The notes: generated from the sequence alone by a model not told the origin. Counted from the first letter of the stretch, positions 30,527 to 42,695 are shown. The stretch: 64,000 nt of DNA from Phanerodontia chrysosporium (GCA_001910725.1 MJGA01000011.1:558001-622000); one strand, 5' to 3'. A program made the numbers and translations.

Positions 30527-33500
30527 CTATCCGAACCTGCGTGGCGCACCGACGAGGCCCTCGATGGACTGGTGCTCGAGCTCGTGGCGGGCCTTGGTAA
30601 TAGCAGCGTGCATTTCCTTCATCGCGTTGCCGAGCTTTACGCCGAAGCGACTGAGGATATCGCGCTGCCATGCGTCGTACTTGGCGTTGACGCGGGCCTG
30701 GACCTGCTCGTAGTCGATGATGCAGACACCGAACGATTTCTGCGTCTCTGAAGTATCGAATGTAGACCGTGCCTTCTTAATTTCGGTAAGCAGTTGCTGC
30801 CAGTGCGCCAAGTCGTCGCCGAGGCGGTTGAAGACGTATTCGGCCTCGAGATCCCAGAGAGATTGGAATTGTAGCCACTTGCCGACGTATTCTTTGAGCT
30901 GCTGGACCTTCGTCTCGATCAACGAGAATGGACGCTCGAGTGTGTTGTCGGGGAAGCGAGTCAGCTAACCATGATGAGTAAGCTTGCCAAGATGACATTT
31001 CTCTAATTAACACTCACCAATGAGGTGTACGTTGTCTCCACCGCAATGTTGCCTTGCATTTGGAGGCCGATTTCGTACCGTGAACTCTGAATACGACGCA
31101 GCCGGCAAACAACACCTGGTGGGACCAAGCTCAGATACGTTTGGCAGAGAGGAGGGAACAGTCCTACCAAGCCAATCGTGCAGCTGCTGAATCCATGTCT
31201 TGCGTGCATATTCAATTGGCGGATCGAGGAAGATGACTTGATTCTGTATCCGGATTTCATGGATGATAGGCTTCAACGTCATGTGTCCTTCCAAGAACTA
31301 ATGGAGGCTCAGCCATACACTCTGAGCAGGACGCATCAACATGGGCATACCTTCTCGTCTTTGAGTCGCTTGTCACCACGCCGCTTATTAGCAGCTTCTC
31401 TTGACAGCAGCTCCCGACGGCCATCGACGTCCTCCATGCGATCAAACTCCGTACAGAACACCTGGATAATCTGCATCAACCGCTGCAGCAGGATGCTTTC
31501 GATTTTCTGATCGAGTTCTGCCACCCAGTGCTCGAGGTTGGCGTAACCTTCCAAGTTCAGTCGGTCGATCTGCAGGGACAGCGATCAATTCACGGCGGCA
31601 ATGGAGGTCCATATAACCTACAGCGGCTTGAATCCTACTCAACAGCTCCGAGAACGCCTCGTGAGTATACGAGCAGGTTGATAAGTCTTCCACAGCGCGA
31701 AGGATGTCCTTGTACAGGTCAATGACGTTGTTGGTCTTGTCCTGTAGCACGGAGACCACACTGGCGAACTCGCGCACGAACTGGATGTGACGATTGTCGC
31801 GAGTCTCGCTGGAAGCGACGTAGCGCGCGGTGTCGTACTGGTTCACAAAGTAGTCCCACCGAATGTTCATACCTAGTTGAATCTGTGAGCAGTATCCTGG
31901 ATTTGAACGGTTGCAAGGTACATACCCCTTGAGACCATCCTCTGGGCTTCGTTCCTGTACTCGGCGACCAGCCACTCGATGCCCTTGTTGTTGTCCACGA
32001 GGTCGAGTGTCTGCCCGTATGTTCTGACAGTCTCCATCAAGCTGACGGCATGTGGGTACACTCGCTTCGCGTCCTTGGCCATATTTGTGATCGCGTGCGG
32101 CACCTGGAAGTTCTGCCACAACAAGTTGCGGACCTCCTTGAACAGCGTGATGATCTGAGGATCAAAGTTCACAGCGAGCTGGAAGCCGCCGCCGCGTAGC
32201 CGCACGATCTCGAAGAGACGACCGTTGACACCCATGTCCCGACGGTTGATGTCGTGCAGCCAGGCTTCGAAGACCGGACGCGTGTCCAGCTTCTTGCGGA
32301 ACGCTTGGCTCTCCGACTGCAGTTTCTGACCCTCGGCGTAGAGCTCCCAGCCTTTACCAAGGACATCCTCGACGCGCTTCATGTACGTCTGAAGTTGTCG
32401 GTCGATCTGCTTGGCCCAGATGATGGCGCCTGAGATCGGTGGCAAGTCACGCATCTGGGACATGTGGTACGCTTCCGAGAAGCGATACTGCGTCTTGAAC
32501 TGCGAGGCGTCAGAACATCAGACTGTGAGGGAGAACGACATGCTTACTTTGTGGTGAAGCCGCTGGATGTCCTCCTTGACGGAGTCAATGAGCTGAGTCT
32601 GGTACTCTTGAATAGCACCACGAATCTACAACCCAGCTATGAGTATATGCGCAGTGTGATAACGCCGCTAAGATACCTTTGGCCTTACGAACAAGGCATT
32701 GAACTTGGAAAATACCCTGAACATCTCGTTCGCATTCCGGGCCGTCCCAAGCCTATCGCGCAGACGAGCGATGATCTGGTTCTCCACGCGAGCCACGTGC
32801 TCGTTGTACGCATTCTCAGCAGCAACCCAAATCTCACTTCCCTCTGGGCGACTCTCAGTTGCATGTCGTGATTGACCAAGAGACGCTAACTCACCGACGG
32901 ATACATCCAGGACGTCAATGCGCTTCATCACCTCGTACGCCTCTTTGACTTCCTCCTCCATATCAACGCCGCCAATTTCGGTCCCGACGCCGGCAAGACC
33001 TTTGGTTGGGGCGGTCATCACAGCCAGCTGCTCGTGTTGCTTCCGCCAGTCGCGCAAGTAGCGAATGCGATCCTGCAGCTTCGCGTGTGCAGGGACAACC
33101 TTGATCGGGATGAACTTCTCCGACCGTTTCCTGGTGACTTCACGCGCGACGTTCGTGAACTCCTTGATGTGATCGTCCCACGTCCGGAAAATATTCATCG
33201 TTTGACTGAGCAGCCGCTCAAATGTCTCGTACGGCGTGTAGAGTAGTCGGTGGGAGGTGAGGACGCGCAGCAGCTGGTCGTTGAAGTCTCGTGAAATGGC
33301 TTCTACGAGGGGAAGCGCACGACGAATAGGGTATGGAGACAGCTTCAGCTTGCGATTCAAATGTCCAAAGATCATGACAATGGACTCCTGGATCTTGTCT
33401 AGGTCTGTGGCAGACAGGAGCTCATTCAGAGGGAAGTCCTTCATGAGCTGGTTGAACTTGTGGACTGCGACACGTCAGTAAGCCTGTAAAGAGCAACTCC

Positions 33501-34606
33501 TGAATACTCACCTGTGTCTGTCGCGTCCTTCAGGCCAGTATCTGCGATGAAACTGACAGTAGCACGGAAACGCTTCGCATTCCGGAGGCAGTCCATAACC
33601 ATGTTAACCTCGTCGCTGCGAAGCTGATTCTCGATACCCTCCAACGCCCGCTCCAAACTCAACCAGAAGTTGATTTCCTGTGACGCGGTACCAGACGAGA
33701 CATCTCGCGACAGCTTGGTGACGGCCTGTATAGACTTAATCCATTGATTGACGTGGTTGTGTAATGTGTTAAGGAATGTGGAGTCGTTGAGCAACTTGGG
33801 TGGTATATCGGAAAGGCTTGGTCGGTTTCCTGCCGCCCGCGCTTGTTCTACAGCTCGTTGGATAACAGGATGAATGATCAAGTGCGTTTCTGGTATCTCA
33901 ACGTTTTGCTGGAGGTGAAGGAGGGAGAGTTCCAGCTCTGCGAACTTCTTCTTTGTCATTGGAATGCCTGTGACACGTTACACACGACAGGTCCAGGACA
34001 GCAGGGATGCATAACATACCCATCTTTGAGTCGCCTTCTTTCCCCTGTCCACGAGCCCCCACGAACGCCTCGAACCATGGCTTCACAGCGCAACTCACGA
34101 CTGCGTGTAGACTCTCGTACGGTGTCTCATCGCCGCCGAACAAGTTCAGAACATGTAGTTGTGTAGCCAGTGGCGATGTGGAATCCAGAGTCGACCCGCG
34201 CTTGATCAAAGCCAGAGTGGTAACATGTGAGGGATGATATGTAAGTTGAGGCGTGAGCGAGTACGAGTAGGTCGGGGGCTGGTCATCTGTAACGCGTAAA
34301 TCTAGAAGATTAAAGCAGTACCTATACGCACGACGTACCGTCTGCCTCGTCCCTCTTCTTTACAACGTAAATGACACCTCCACCTTCGCCTGCAAAGCGG
34401 GAGACGCGTTCATCGAACTCATCATCGAACATTGACTCGAGTTCATCCGGCAAAGCAGCCAGGAGAGGGGGGAGAAGAGCAAGCAGGTATGAGCGAAAGA
34501 CTGCAGGGTCGAAGGCTATGGTAGGCTCAACCGGGCCATCCTGCAGTGCGCCGTTTGTGTGCATCCCACTCGAGCCATTTGTAAGTGCTGGTTCCACGGC
34601 TGCCAT
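30527..34606 (-). CDS. dhc1: Cytoplasmic dynein heavy chain, tail half (split dynein, DHC1)
   Basis: Twelve exons on the minus strand (about 34606-34339, 34286-34020, 33967-33512, 33464-32895, 32843-32677, 32625-32548, 32499-31926, 31872-31622, 31569-31351, 31297-31169, 31115-31018, 30964-30527), all in phase, give about 1171 residues. The sequence follows the dynein heavy chain tail: an acidic Gly/Ala start ([15 protein letters not shown]), LALIKRGST, the LVEAISRDF block, [29 protein letters not shown], and YNRLGDDL-like [16 protein letters not shown] near the end. It stops at [12 protein letters not shown], before the linker and the six AAA modules. Agaricomycetes are known to encode dynein heavy chain in two genes, tail (dhc1) and motor (dhc2), so this is a natural end and not a truncation. 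The tail dimerises and binds intermediate chains; nuclear migration depends on it. The start at 34606 is preferred over an in-frame ATG at 34762. Confidence 0.9.
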
Positions 34607-35074
34607 GTTGTCGTCAGACGAGGGGTTGTTAACAATCGGAGGACCTTCTAGCGTCCTATGAGGTGGAGGTTGCTTGTCCCTGGACAGTCTAGGGAGCGTC
34701 CACCCAAAGACCCGAGGAGGCGGCTTGCGGTGACTGGTGAAGTACTGAGATATGGGCAACATGACACGTTAGACCTGGCTATAGCGCATAACGACCGGAC
34801 GTACTCAGGATAGAAGGGCAGACCCACGAGGACGTGGTGTGGTCGCCGCGAGGTCGGAAGCGTCGTGAGTGCTGCAGGTCGTGGTCGACGACGAGGACAA
34901 GTCCAAAAACGCGACGCTCACCGCGTCAAGCGGAATCAAACTCCGATCAAATCTCTTTCCTGGACGACCACGACGACGGCGACCGATGTCTCTTCGACGA
35001 ACTGGACTTTGAATATTGTACACTCCCTACGAGGCTAGGAACACAGACCACAAAAGCTACGGGAGTCCCCTAAT
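34607..35074. other. Promoter region of dhc1 and 3' flank of the next gene
   Basis: About 470 bp. An alternative in-frame ATG for dhc1 lies at 34762. No other gene recognised. Confidence 0.5.
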
Positions 35075-35891
35075 CTACTCGCTATACGTCACTAGGCTCT
35101 TATTCTGCTTCTCGTCGAGGATCGTCTGTAGCAAGATTTTCTTCGGGGGCTGTCCAAACCACCAGAGGACTATCTTCGACGTAGAGTCAAAGTTTGGAGC
35201 GACCTTCGACACATCATCTACGCGCAGTATCGTGAAATCTCCGGATGCACTCGTGCTGACCTCGAACTGGTCGAGCGGGACTCGAACGTCCCGGTGAATC
35301 GTGCTGTAGTCAAAGGGCTATGTACCATTCAGCATACTAGTTTGCCTCGCTGACACGATTATGGTGCTTACTACGTCGTAGACCCAGGTGTCCTCTTCAC
35401 CGTCGGGCCTGTCGTTGATCAGAATGTCGGGGATGGTCAATTCTCCGATGTCCAGGCAGGACAGCAGAACCTGCAAGCCCGATGGGTTTGCTCGCATCTC
35501 CTCGGGAGGTTCATCTGCCTTCCTGTCAAAGTCTGGCTTACGATCGTGGTACACGATGATGCTGCCGTCTTTCGCGGTGCGCTCGTCGAGCACCACCCAA
35601 AAGTAGGGGTTGTAGGGGTTCGCCTTGTCCATAAAGTGCTTCGCGCAGAGTTTATGGAAGTCCTCGTCTGGAAGCACGGTTAGCCCTGCACTTGTACAGC
35701 GCTCGGCTCTACTGACCCTTGCGGACGGTGCGATCGACATGGATCATGTAGTCCTCACGGAACTGCCTGCCTTTGGCAGCCTCGTCCTCGAACCTCTGGA
35801 TGACATCCTCTGCGAGGGGTGCACGCAGGAAGCCTGCGACCACGAATTTATCTGCCAGGGTCTGATAGTCGAGTCTGCCGTCGTCGCTCAT
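35075..35891 (-). CDS. Three-exon protein of unknown function
   Basis: Exons 35891-35717, 35685-35372 and 35317-35075 join in phase (introns 31 and 54 bp) to a protein of about 243 residues starting MSDDGRLDYQTLADKFVVAG. The middle has a conserved-looking stretch (HKLCAKHFMDKANPYNPYFWVVLDE) and the end a run KIVLWWFGQPPKKILL. No signal peptide or membrane segment. The 31 bp first intron is very short for this genome, so exon 1 to 2 could be spliced differently. It is divergent to the E2 gene with about 300 bp between starts. I do not recognise the family. Confidence 0.65.
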
Positions 35892-36193
35892 GCTGGGTAG
35901 TCGATGGGGTGCCGGTGATATCTGATACGAAGTGTACCTGATAGTTGAATGCTTTATACCGTTCCATTTGCCGCTCTGCGCAGCCTCAAATGCTCTGGTC
36001 ATGTGCGTATGACAGCGGGATCCATGGCATGGAAGATTGGCGTGAACCCGGTATGAGGTCGAGGAAACCGCGCATGATGCGCCCTGGGGATGCGCCTCCC
36101 AAGACTCGTCGGGCGGACCTTGCTCACGAGCGATGAAATACCAGAACCGGACTCTCACTTTTCGTCCTCACTCTCTCTAAACTTGCCCACGGA
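35892..36193. promoter_or_regulatory. Divergent promoter region
   Basis: 302 bp between the starts of the unknown gene (minus) and the E2 gene (plus). It must hold both promoters. No obvious TATA box. Confidence 0.5.
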
Positions 36194-37864
36194 ATGCTTG
36201 GACGACTTGTACGGCTGCGAGGACGCCCTGTCCGCCCGGCTATCTACTGCGCCTCCCATTTCCATGCATCTGCGGCGCAGTGGGGCAAGGTTCTGCGCAC
36301 GTTCAAACTCGCTGACATTGGAGAGGGCATAACGGAATGTGAGGTCATTCGTTGGTGCGTGTCTAGAATCTACGCAGCGTTCTCCTTCTGGAAGTTCAAA
36401 TATGCGCGACATCCAGGAACGTGAGCCCACCAAACCAGGTCGCTGCGTTCGATGCGCTCTGCGAGGTTCAGAGTGACAAGGCCAGCGTTGAGATCACCAG
36501 TCCGTTCGATGGAGTGGTGAAAGACCTCTTGGTGAAGGAAGGCGAGGTTGCAAAGGTCGGCGAGGGTCTCTGTATCATTGAGGTCGAGGAAGAGAATGCT
36601 GGGGAGGAACAAGCTTCTAGCCCGCCCCCACATCCGGCTCAAGAAGCGACGCAGAGCAAAGAGTTCTCTGCAGAAAAGACTGCAGAGCCGGTCGTAGATG
36701 CCTCCAAGCCTGCGCGTCGACACCATCCGCTGGACCCCAATGCCCCGCAGGACGTGAAAGCGACTCTGGGCACGAACGCAGAAAATGTGCTCGCCACTCC
36801 CGCCACAAGGCACTTCGCCCGCCAAAACAACGTGGACCTCGCGAAGCTCGCTCCAGGCAGCGGTAAAGGCGGCAGAATCGAGAAGCGGGATGTAGAGGCG
36901 TATCTTGCACGAGGCCGTGAGCCCAAGGCTGCGCCAGGAACCCAGGCGACGCCGCAGGTTCAGCAGGCAGAGGACCTCGTCGTGGAACTGGGACGAACGC
37001 GCTATGGAATGTGGAAGGCAATGACGAAGGCACGTACTAAAACTCTCTATCGACTCCGCTTTGCTGACTAGACTTGCTATAGAGCTTGGAGATCCCGCAC
37101 TTCGGCTACTCGACAAGCCTGGACTTGACCACTCTCCACGAGATCATGCCTATCTTGAACGCAAACATCCCTGCTCGGTACCTGCCTCCATCTGGCAAGC
37201 CATCGCATCCCCCTGCCGTGTCCCCGAGCGCGTTCTACGCCCAGCCAAGCCCTCCAGCGGTCGAGCCGTCCGCGCAGTTCACCAAGCTCACGTACCTGCC
37301 CATCCTGCTGAAGACGCTTTCCAAGGCGATGCTCGAGTGGCCGCTCTTCCGCTCGTCATCACGCCCTCGTGGAACGCCGCGTCGGGTGAGAAGCCGACGC
37401 TCACGCTGCGCCCGCATGCGGACATCAACATCGCGCTCTCGACGCCGACGGGCCTGTACACGCCGACGCTGCAGCGCGTCGACACGCAGAACGTCTACGG
37501 GCTCGCTGCTCAGCTCAAGCACCTCTCGCACCTCGGTCGGCAGGTCCCCTGCGGGCTCACGCCTGCGGAAATGCCGAAGCGCGGCGGCACGCTCACCGTC
37601 TCGAACATCGGTGGCATCGGCGACGGCGAGGCCGCCTCGCCCGTCCTCGTCCCCGGCGGCGGCGTCGCCATCGTTGCCGTCGGTCGCGCCAAGTGGGTCT
37701 GGGACGTCAACCGCGGCGACGGACGCGGCGAGCGCCGTCTCAAGGTTGGGGTCAGCTGGAGCGCGGACCACCGCGTCGTCGAGGGTGCCGAGCTCGTCGC
37801 GTTCATCGAGAGCTGGAGGAGCTGGGTCGAGACGCCTCAGAGGCTTATCGCTGAAGGCGTGTAA
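36194..37864 (+). CDS. Mitochondrial branched-chain 2-oxo acid dehydrogenase E2 (dihydrolipoyl acyltransferase)
   Basis: Exons 36194-36354, 36417-37029 and 37083-37864. Order: a basic mitochondrial presequence (LGRLVRLRGRPVRPA); lipoyl domain (FKLADIGEGITECEV and the lipoyl-lysine box EVQSDKASVEI); peripheral subunit-binding domain (ATPATRHFARQNNVDL); catalytic domain starting EIPHFGYSTSLDLTTLHEI and ending with SADHRVVEGAEL, whose His is the catalytic base. It transfers branched-chain acyl groups to CoA in the complex with E1 and E3. Intron 2 (37030-37082) has a GC donor. One base is missing near 37350-37355 (frame changes between WPLFRSS and ITPSW with nothing else lost), probably a C-run error because this is a core metabolic gene. 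With that base, the length is about 518 residues. Confidence 0.88.
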
Positions 37865-38338
37865 GGACAGACCCTGCTTGTGTATTTACTCCCTCGACTG
37901 TGTCAATAGCTGTACTGTAGTAACATTACCAACATGCTATTCAATGCTGATCCAAGTGTCGCATATTCTACCACATTCTTCGGTCCGAACCTCGCTCGCT
38001 TGCTCGGTGTTGTGCTTACGACAGTTCAGAGACTCAAAGAATGCTCGCAGCTGAATGGATAGGTATCTGAGATAGCCACTCTCTGAGGGCAGCGTGCAGT
38101 ACGGTGCCAGCAAACGGGCGAACCGGATCGAATGATTACTGCATGCTAGCTGAACTAGCGATCGAACCGAAAAGAGCCAAAACGTTGGATCTACGGGAGT
38201 TCGCATCTCCCATGAATATCCTCCAACGCACACCGCTATTAATGTGCCTCCAAAATTCGATTGTTCACTCGGTCGCATTACATATACAGCTGGCTGCAGC
38301 TACGCAGTACGATCACGAGGCTTCAAGCTAGATTAAGC
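37865..38338. other. Convergent intergenic stretch with dispersed repeat copy 2
   Basis: Between the 3' ends of the E2 gene and the first LysM gene. It contains the repeat core at about 38157-38203 and nothing else recognised. Confidence 0.45.
38110..38205 (+). repeat. Dispersed repeat, copy 2 (plus)
   Basis: Core GCGATCGAACCGAAAAGAGC at about 38158, followed by CAAAACGTTGGATCTACGGG, with GCGAACCGGATCGAATG about 40 bp upstream. It matches the minus-strand copy near 21600 and the copy near 39930. Confidence 0.45.
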
Positions 38339-38976
38339 TCAAGAAGTGTAGGGGATGACGGTGTTAGCGGTGCACAGGACCTGCGGAAGATAAGTTAGAG
38401 CCATTATATAGAATTTTATACCGACAGAAAGCTGCGTACCTCCCCAAGGTAGATGTTAGAGCACTCATCGTCGACATTGGGGTTATTGGCCAGCAGCGTA
38501 CTGAGATCAACGTCGTTATTTTCAGCGATCAAGGCGCAGTAATCGCCATCCTGAACGACGTAGGTCGTGCTGCAGTCTTGGCCAGTGATTCCGAGGCAGA
38601 GAGGCTGTAAAGGACTTCAGTGCCCAGCACAATATAGATGCGTACATGCAATATCTACCTCGCCCTCGCCTAGATTATCGCAAGCGGCGTCGATCTGAGG
38701 GTTGACGTGCGCGAGTTGGTAACTAGAAGAACATACAAGGTTAGGACTGGAATATGTACGGAAAGCACTTAAAACTCACGTAGAGACATTGTACCAGGCG
38801 GAGATAAGGTCGCAGGTGTCGTGGAGGTGGACAGTGTAGTCTCGAGCACAGTCGGTCGGCAGATCCGCGAACACTATGAGAAATTCGCGTCAATACCATT
38901 GGCCAGAGAAGTGTGCCTTACCAGCAGTAATAGCAGCGAAAACGGCAAGAGTGATGAACTGGACGCGAGAGAACAT
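38339..38976 (-). CDS. Secreted two-LysM protein 1
   Basis: Five exons (38976-38922, 38873-38780, 38722-38659, 38604-38440, 38380-38339), all in phase, give 139 residues. A signal peptide (MFSRVQFITLAVFAAITA) is followed by two LysM domains: the first CARDYTVHLHDTCDLIS to NVSTYQLAHVNPQI, the second CSTTYVVQDGDYCALIA to LLANNPNVDDEC. Paired cysteines lie at domain edges. LysM binds chitin or related N-acetylglucosamine polymers; in fungi such proteins shield the own cell wall or capture chitin fragments. A TATAAAA box (minus) lies at 39049-39055, about 75 bp upstream of the start. The gene at 44391-45043 has the same exon plan and length. Confidence 0.88.
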
Positions 38977-40579
38977 CGTAGTGGAGGTTGGAAGGAAATA
39001 AAGCTGGACGAGCACACTCTGGAGGACCGAGAGACGACTGCAACGCGTTTTTATAGGCAGCAGAGACCTCAGGTAGAGGCGCAGAGCGGGCTTGCATGGC
39101 CGTTTGCCCCGAGCTCTTTTGGAGAAGTGACTTGGCAAAACGGCTGCAGGGACAGTTGCGGACTGCCTAATTGGAATTGCATGGTAGCGCGTGGCCTCAG
39201 AGACAATGCATCTGAGGCACAGCGGGAAGAATATGCAAGGGATCAGATGCTGTCATGAGCTCGGAGGCGCGAGACTGTGTCCGGACGTCGCTTCGGGAGT
39301 CGCTTGATGCGCTATCAACGGTGACAACGCGCCCCGACGTAGGTTTGGTAGCATGACTCGAATGCGTGACAGACAGCGGCATGACCTGAATGTACGTCTG
39401 CCCCTGCATCTCGTAAGATGTGGCTGAGAATAACGATGGTGACTCATCAATAGTATGGACGGTCGGGGGAGCCTTGGATGCTACTCCACTTCGACACCGT
39501 CGCACCCGCACCCGGAGATCAGCCCTGTGTTCGTACAACGGCATCTCAAGTCAGGACGTTCCTGAAGCCTATGTCCACGCTTCAGGGCTTGTTTTTTGTC
39601 CGAAAAAAAGAGAGTATGCGCACGTTGTGCTGGCTGGTCCGTTCGCCTCAATCGCAGACAGCACTATCCTTAATTTAGGAGCACAGCCATTAGACAGAAA
39701 TTATGCGAAGCGTCACCAGAGCAAATCCTATGTCATGAGCACACAGAATCTCTACTGGGCTAACATACCCGGGCTACTGTCCGCTGGGAGCCTGGGACAA
39801 CCCATGAGTCGGTTGACTGGCGCATCTGTGCCACGAAGGCTGGACGAGAAGGCGCGGCCCAGCTCAAGAGATTTGGAAGATCGTACCGGTTCAGATGATC
39901 GTGACAAAGCATTCGAACCAGCAAGCGATCCAAAATGGGCCAAATCGCTGGATTTACGGGGGTTTCGCGCGACTCGTGGGACGAAACTCGCTGGACGGTC
40001 TACCGCCCGCGTGAAGGTGTGTTCGGCAGCGTCACGCTTGCCTCAGCACTATGCGGCGAGATGAAATCAAGTGATACTGTAGAAATTTCAGCGAGGAGGT
40101 GAGGAAGATACATGTTGGCGGTGGTCGCGGAGAAACCAGCGCGATGCTGCCGCGGCGCGTTGACCGGCGCTTCGACACGAACTAGTCCCCCATCGCAGGC
40201 GACGCGCTTTCGCTCGCTGCTCCCATCATATCGTTCACTGACTTTGTCAAGCACATCGACATGGCTCTTGCAAAGGTCGTATCGAATTGTTGCAGAGTTA
40301 TACCACGTGTGCGCTATTGGTGAACAGGTACGCCCTCTTGCATGGGTACACCTTCTCAAAACTTATGATAGATGGCCTCTGACCTTGAAGCTGAAAGCCT
40401 CGGTCTAAGAGCATGACGTACCTGCAGGGCGTTTTGGAATAACTTGTGCACGCGCCAGAACTCCTGGGCTGACTGACAGCCACCGACTGGCATCCCAATG
40501 TCGACCGAGAGGCTGACAGTCAGCCACGGGCTACATATATGCTGTCTGGTCCTACGAGACCTCATCCTCAAGAACAACC
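38977..40579. other. Intergenic stretch with LysM promoter and dispersed repeat copy 3
   Basis: 1.6 kb. The left end carries the TATA box of LysM gene 1; the right end the promoter of coiled-coil gene B (ACATATATG near 40532). The repeat core lies at about 39922-39965. No coding region supported. Confidence 0.45.
39880..39970 (+). repeat. Dispersed repeat, copy 3 (plus)
   Basis: Core GCGATCCAAAATGGGCCAAA followed by TCGCTGGATTTACGGG, with GTACCGGTTCAGATG upstream. It aligns with the copies near 21600 (minus) and 38160 (plus). Confidence 0.45.
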
Positions 40580-42695
40580 ATGTTCCCCGTCTTGGACAAG
40601 ATCCCCGCTCCCGTCTTTGCCCTCGCAGACTGGATCGGACGCTTGGCCGTGCCAAATCTGGGCACGCTTAGCACGCTCTCTCTCCCTCCTCTGTATCCTT
40701 CCGTCGACACTGTTGCACCCTCCTTTGGATACATTTGCCACCCCGCTGACCTCGAGACCAATGTCGCGCTATGCATCGACGGCGGCATGTACCGCCAGAT
40801 CGGACTGTCTACGCTCGCTCAGGACGTGGTAGACTTGGTGTGGCCATGGCTCATATGCTGCATCGTCCTGATCACGGCCTGGGTTACGACAGTAAGCAAG
40901 GCTCTTTGTCTTTATTTCTCAAACGCGGCTAACACAAGCACAGGTGCTCTCGGTCAACTTTGCCAAGAAAACCTACAAGAAAATTACTGGCATCTCCCGT
41001 CTCGACAATGGCATCGCACACTATTCCGCTCTCGCCTCTAAGCTTGAGGAAATCCACACTGAAAAGGTTGCCGCGCTCATGGAGCTCACTGTCTCCATAG
41101 GCCCGATTGAAGGCCAGCTGCTTCATGAGGAAATCGAGGTGGAGCGTCTGAAGCAAGTCAACATCGATAGTGAAGCGAAGCTTCAGGCCGTTGAGGTGCG
41201 TGTCTTTGCGCATATAGCGAGCGGTTCAGGCTCTGACATATCACAGGACGAACTCAAGGCGAACGAAGTCCAGGCGAGACGCTGCGCACCGAAGTCGAAG
41301 ACATCAAGGAGCTGAACGCTCAAGGGCTCGCCTATATTGCGGCGACCGAGAGGAGGCTTGCCGAAAAGAAGGCCTCTGCAGCCGCCACGGAAGCTGCCCT
41401 CTCCAGGAGTTGGCTGTACTCGAGTTGCGCTTAGCACAGAACAGGTTCGCCGCTCTCCAGAACGACATCGCTTCTGAGGATGCCGCGCACGAGGAAGCGC
41501 TAGTGAAGACCCAGCGTCGCCACTGCAAGTCTGCATTCCAGCATGCAGCGCTTGTTGCCGAGAAACGCTCTGCCCAGGAGTCTCATGTCGCCGAGGTTTC
41601 CACTCTCGATGCTGAGTTGGCTTCCCTTGAAGCCAAGCTCGCCGCTCTCAACTCCGAGTTGGCCGCGACGGCCGCCCGCAAAAAGTCGCTTGTCGCCGAG
41701 CACGACCGTCTTGTGCTCGAGGCTTCGGCTGACCGGGAACGCTTTAGTCGGGAACTCGAGGACGCTGCTGTCGCCGAAGCCGCTATGCTCATGACCGCGC
41801 ACGATCTGCGCACTGCCGATCGCGAGGCCGCTGTCGTGCTCGAGAAGAATATCTCTGCACTTGATCAGGCTCTTGCTCGGTCGACGATGGAGTACAACGA
41901 CCTCCAAGATAGTCTCGAGTTCAGCGTCGTCGAACATCGCCTACACATGCACACCTGCGAGCACCAATTCGCCGAGGATGCCCAACAGCTTGCCACACTC
42001 GAGACCCTTACCGCTGACGAGGAGGCTCGACTCGCTGCACTCAACGAAGAAGTTGCAGCGCTCGAAGCCGAAATCACAGCGGAGCGTCTCGAGTTCGAGG
42101 CCGAGCTCCGAGGTCTCGAGTGGCGCCTGAAGATGGTCAGCGAGGGCTACGCCGAGGAGTGCGCCAAGCTTGCCGCTGCGCAGGCGAGCTCCAGAAGGTC
42201 CAGGCCGCGCACGAGCAGGAGCGCCGCCAGCACTGGAAGGACATCGCCGCGTACCAGGCGGAGCAGCGCGCCAACGACGCGCTCGCGGACGAGCTCCTGC
42301 AGGAGATCGCTCTGGAGCAGGCGCGTATCGACGCTCTGGAGGCCGAGCTCTCTGGCCGGACTGCCCTCGACGAGGCACAACGCAAGCTGGACGCCGTCCT
42401 CGCAGACGCCGCCGAGGTCGCTCGCGAACGCGCCATCCGGGACGCGCAAATTGCGGACGCCTCTGCGGAGCTCACCAAGGCACGACGCGAGCTCGCTGAG
42501 GAGGAGGCCGAGACTACACGCCTCCGCGAGGCGTACAGGCGTCGGCTCGAGCAGTTCGACATGGAGAACCGCGAGCTGGAGGGTCAAGTTGCCTTCCAGA
42601 GCACGCTCCAGCGGGCAGAGTGCGACAAGCTCGAGAACCGCGTGATGCTCCTGGAGGCTGCGATTCAGCTGTGTGAGTTTGGCGATGGCGGGTAG
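40580..42695 (+). CDS. Membrane-anchored coiled-coil protein B (paralogue of interrupted gene A; three frameshifts)
   Basis: Exon 1 40580-40890 encodes MFPVLDKIPAPVFALADWIG to a hydrophobic helix (VWPWLICCIVLITAWV). Exon 2 is about 40945-41193 and exon 3 about 41246-42695; introns about 54 and 52 bp sit at the same places as in gene A. The remainder is an Ala/Glu-rich coiled coil of about 480 residues ending EAAIQLCEFGDGG. Against gene A, exon 3 has three single-base losses, at about 41273, 41405 and 42183, each in a C/G run; after all three the frame is restored. So this is either a recent pseudogene or intact with base-calling errors. Unlike A it has its natural C-terminus. Function unknown; one membrane segment plus a long rod suggests a tether or organelle-surface scaffold. 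Confidence 0.72.

Noticed and set aside
30527..30671. Dynein heavy chain seen as a truncated pseudogene
   Set aside because: All 12 exons are in phase and the early end matches the known two-gene dynein heavy chain of Agaricomycetes.
32844..32894. Open frame continuing through exon 4 into exon 5 of dhc1 without an intron
   Set aside because: The 51 bp segment has GTGAGT and CCCAG ends, is a multiple of three and interrupts a conserved dynein block; it is an in-frame intron.
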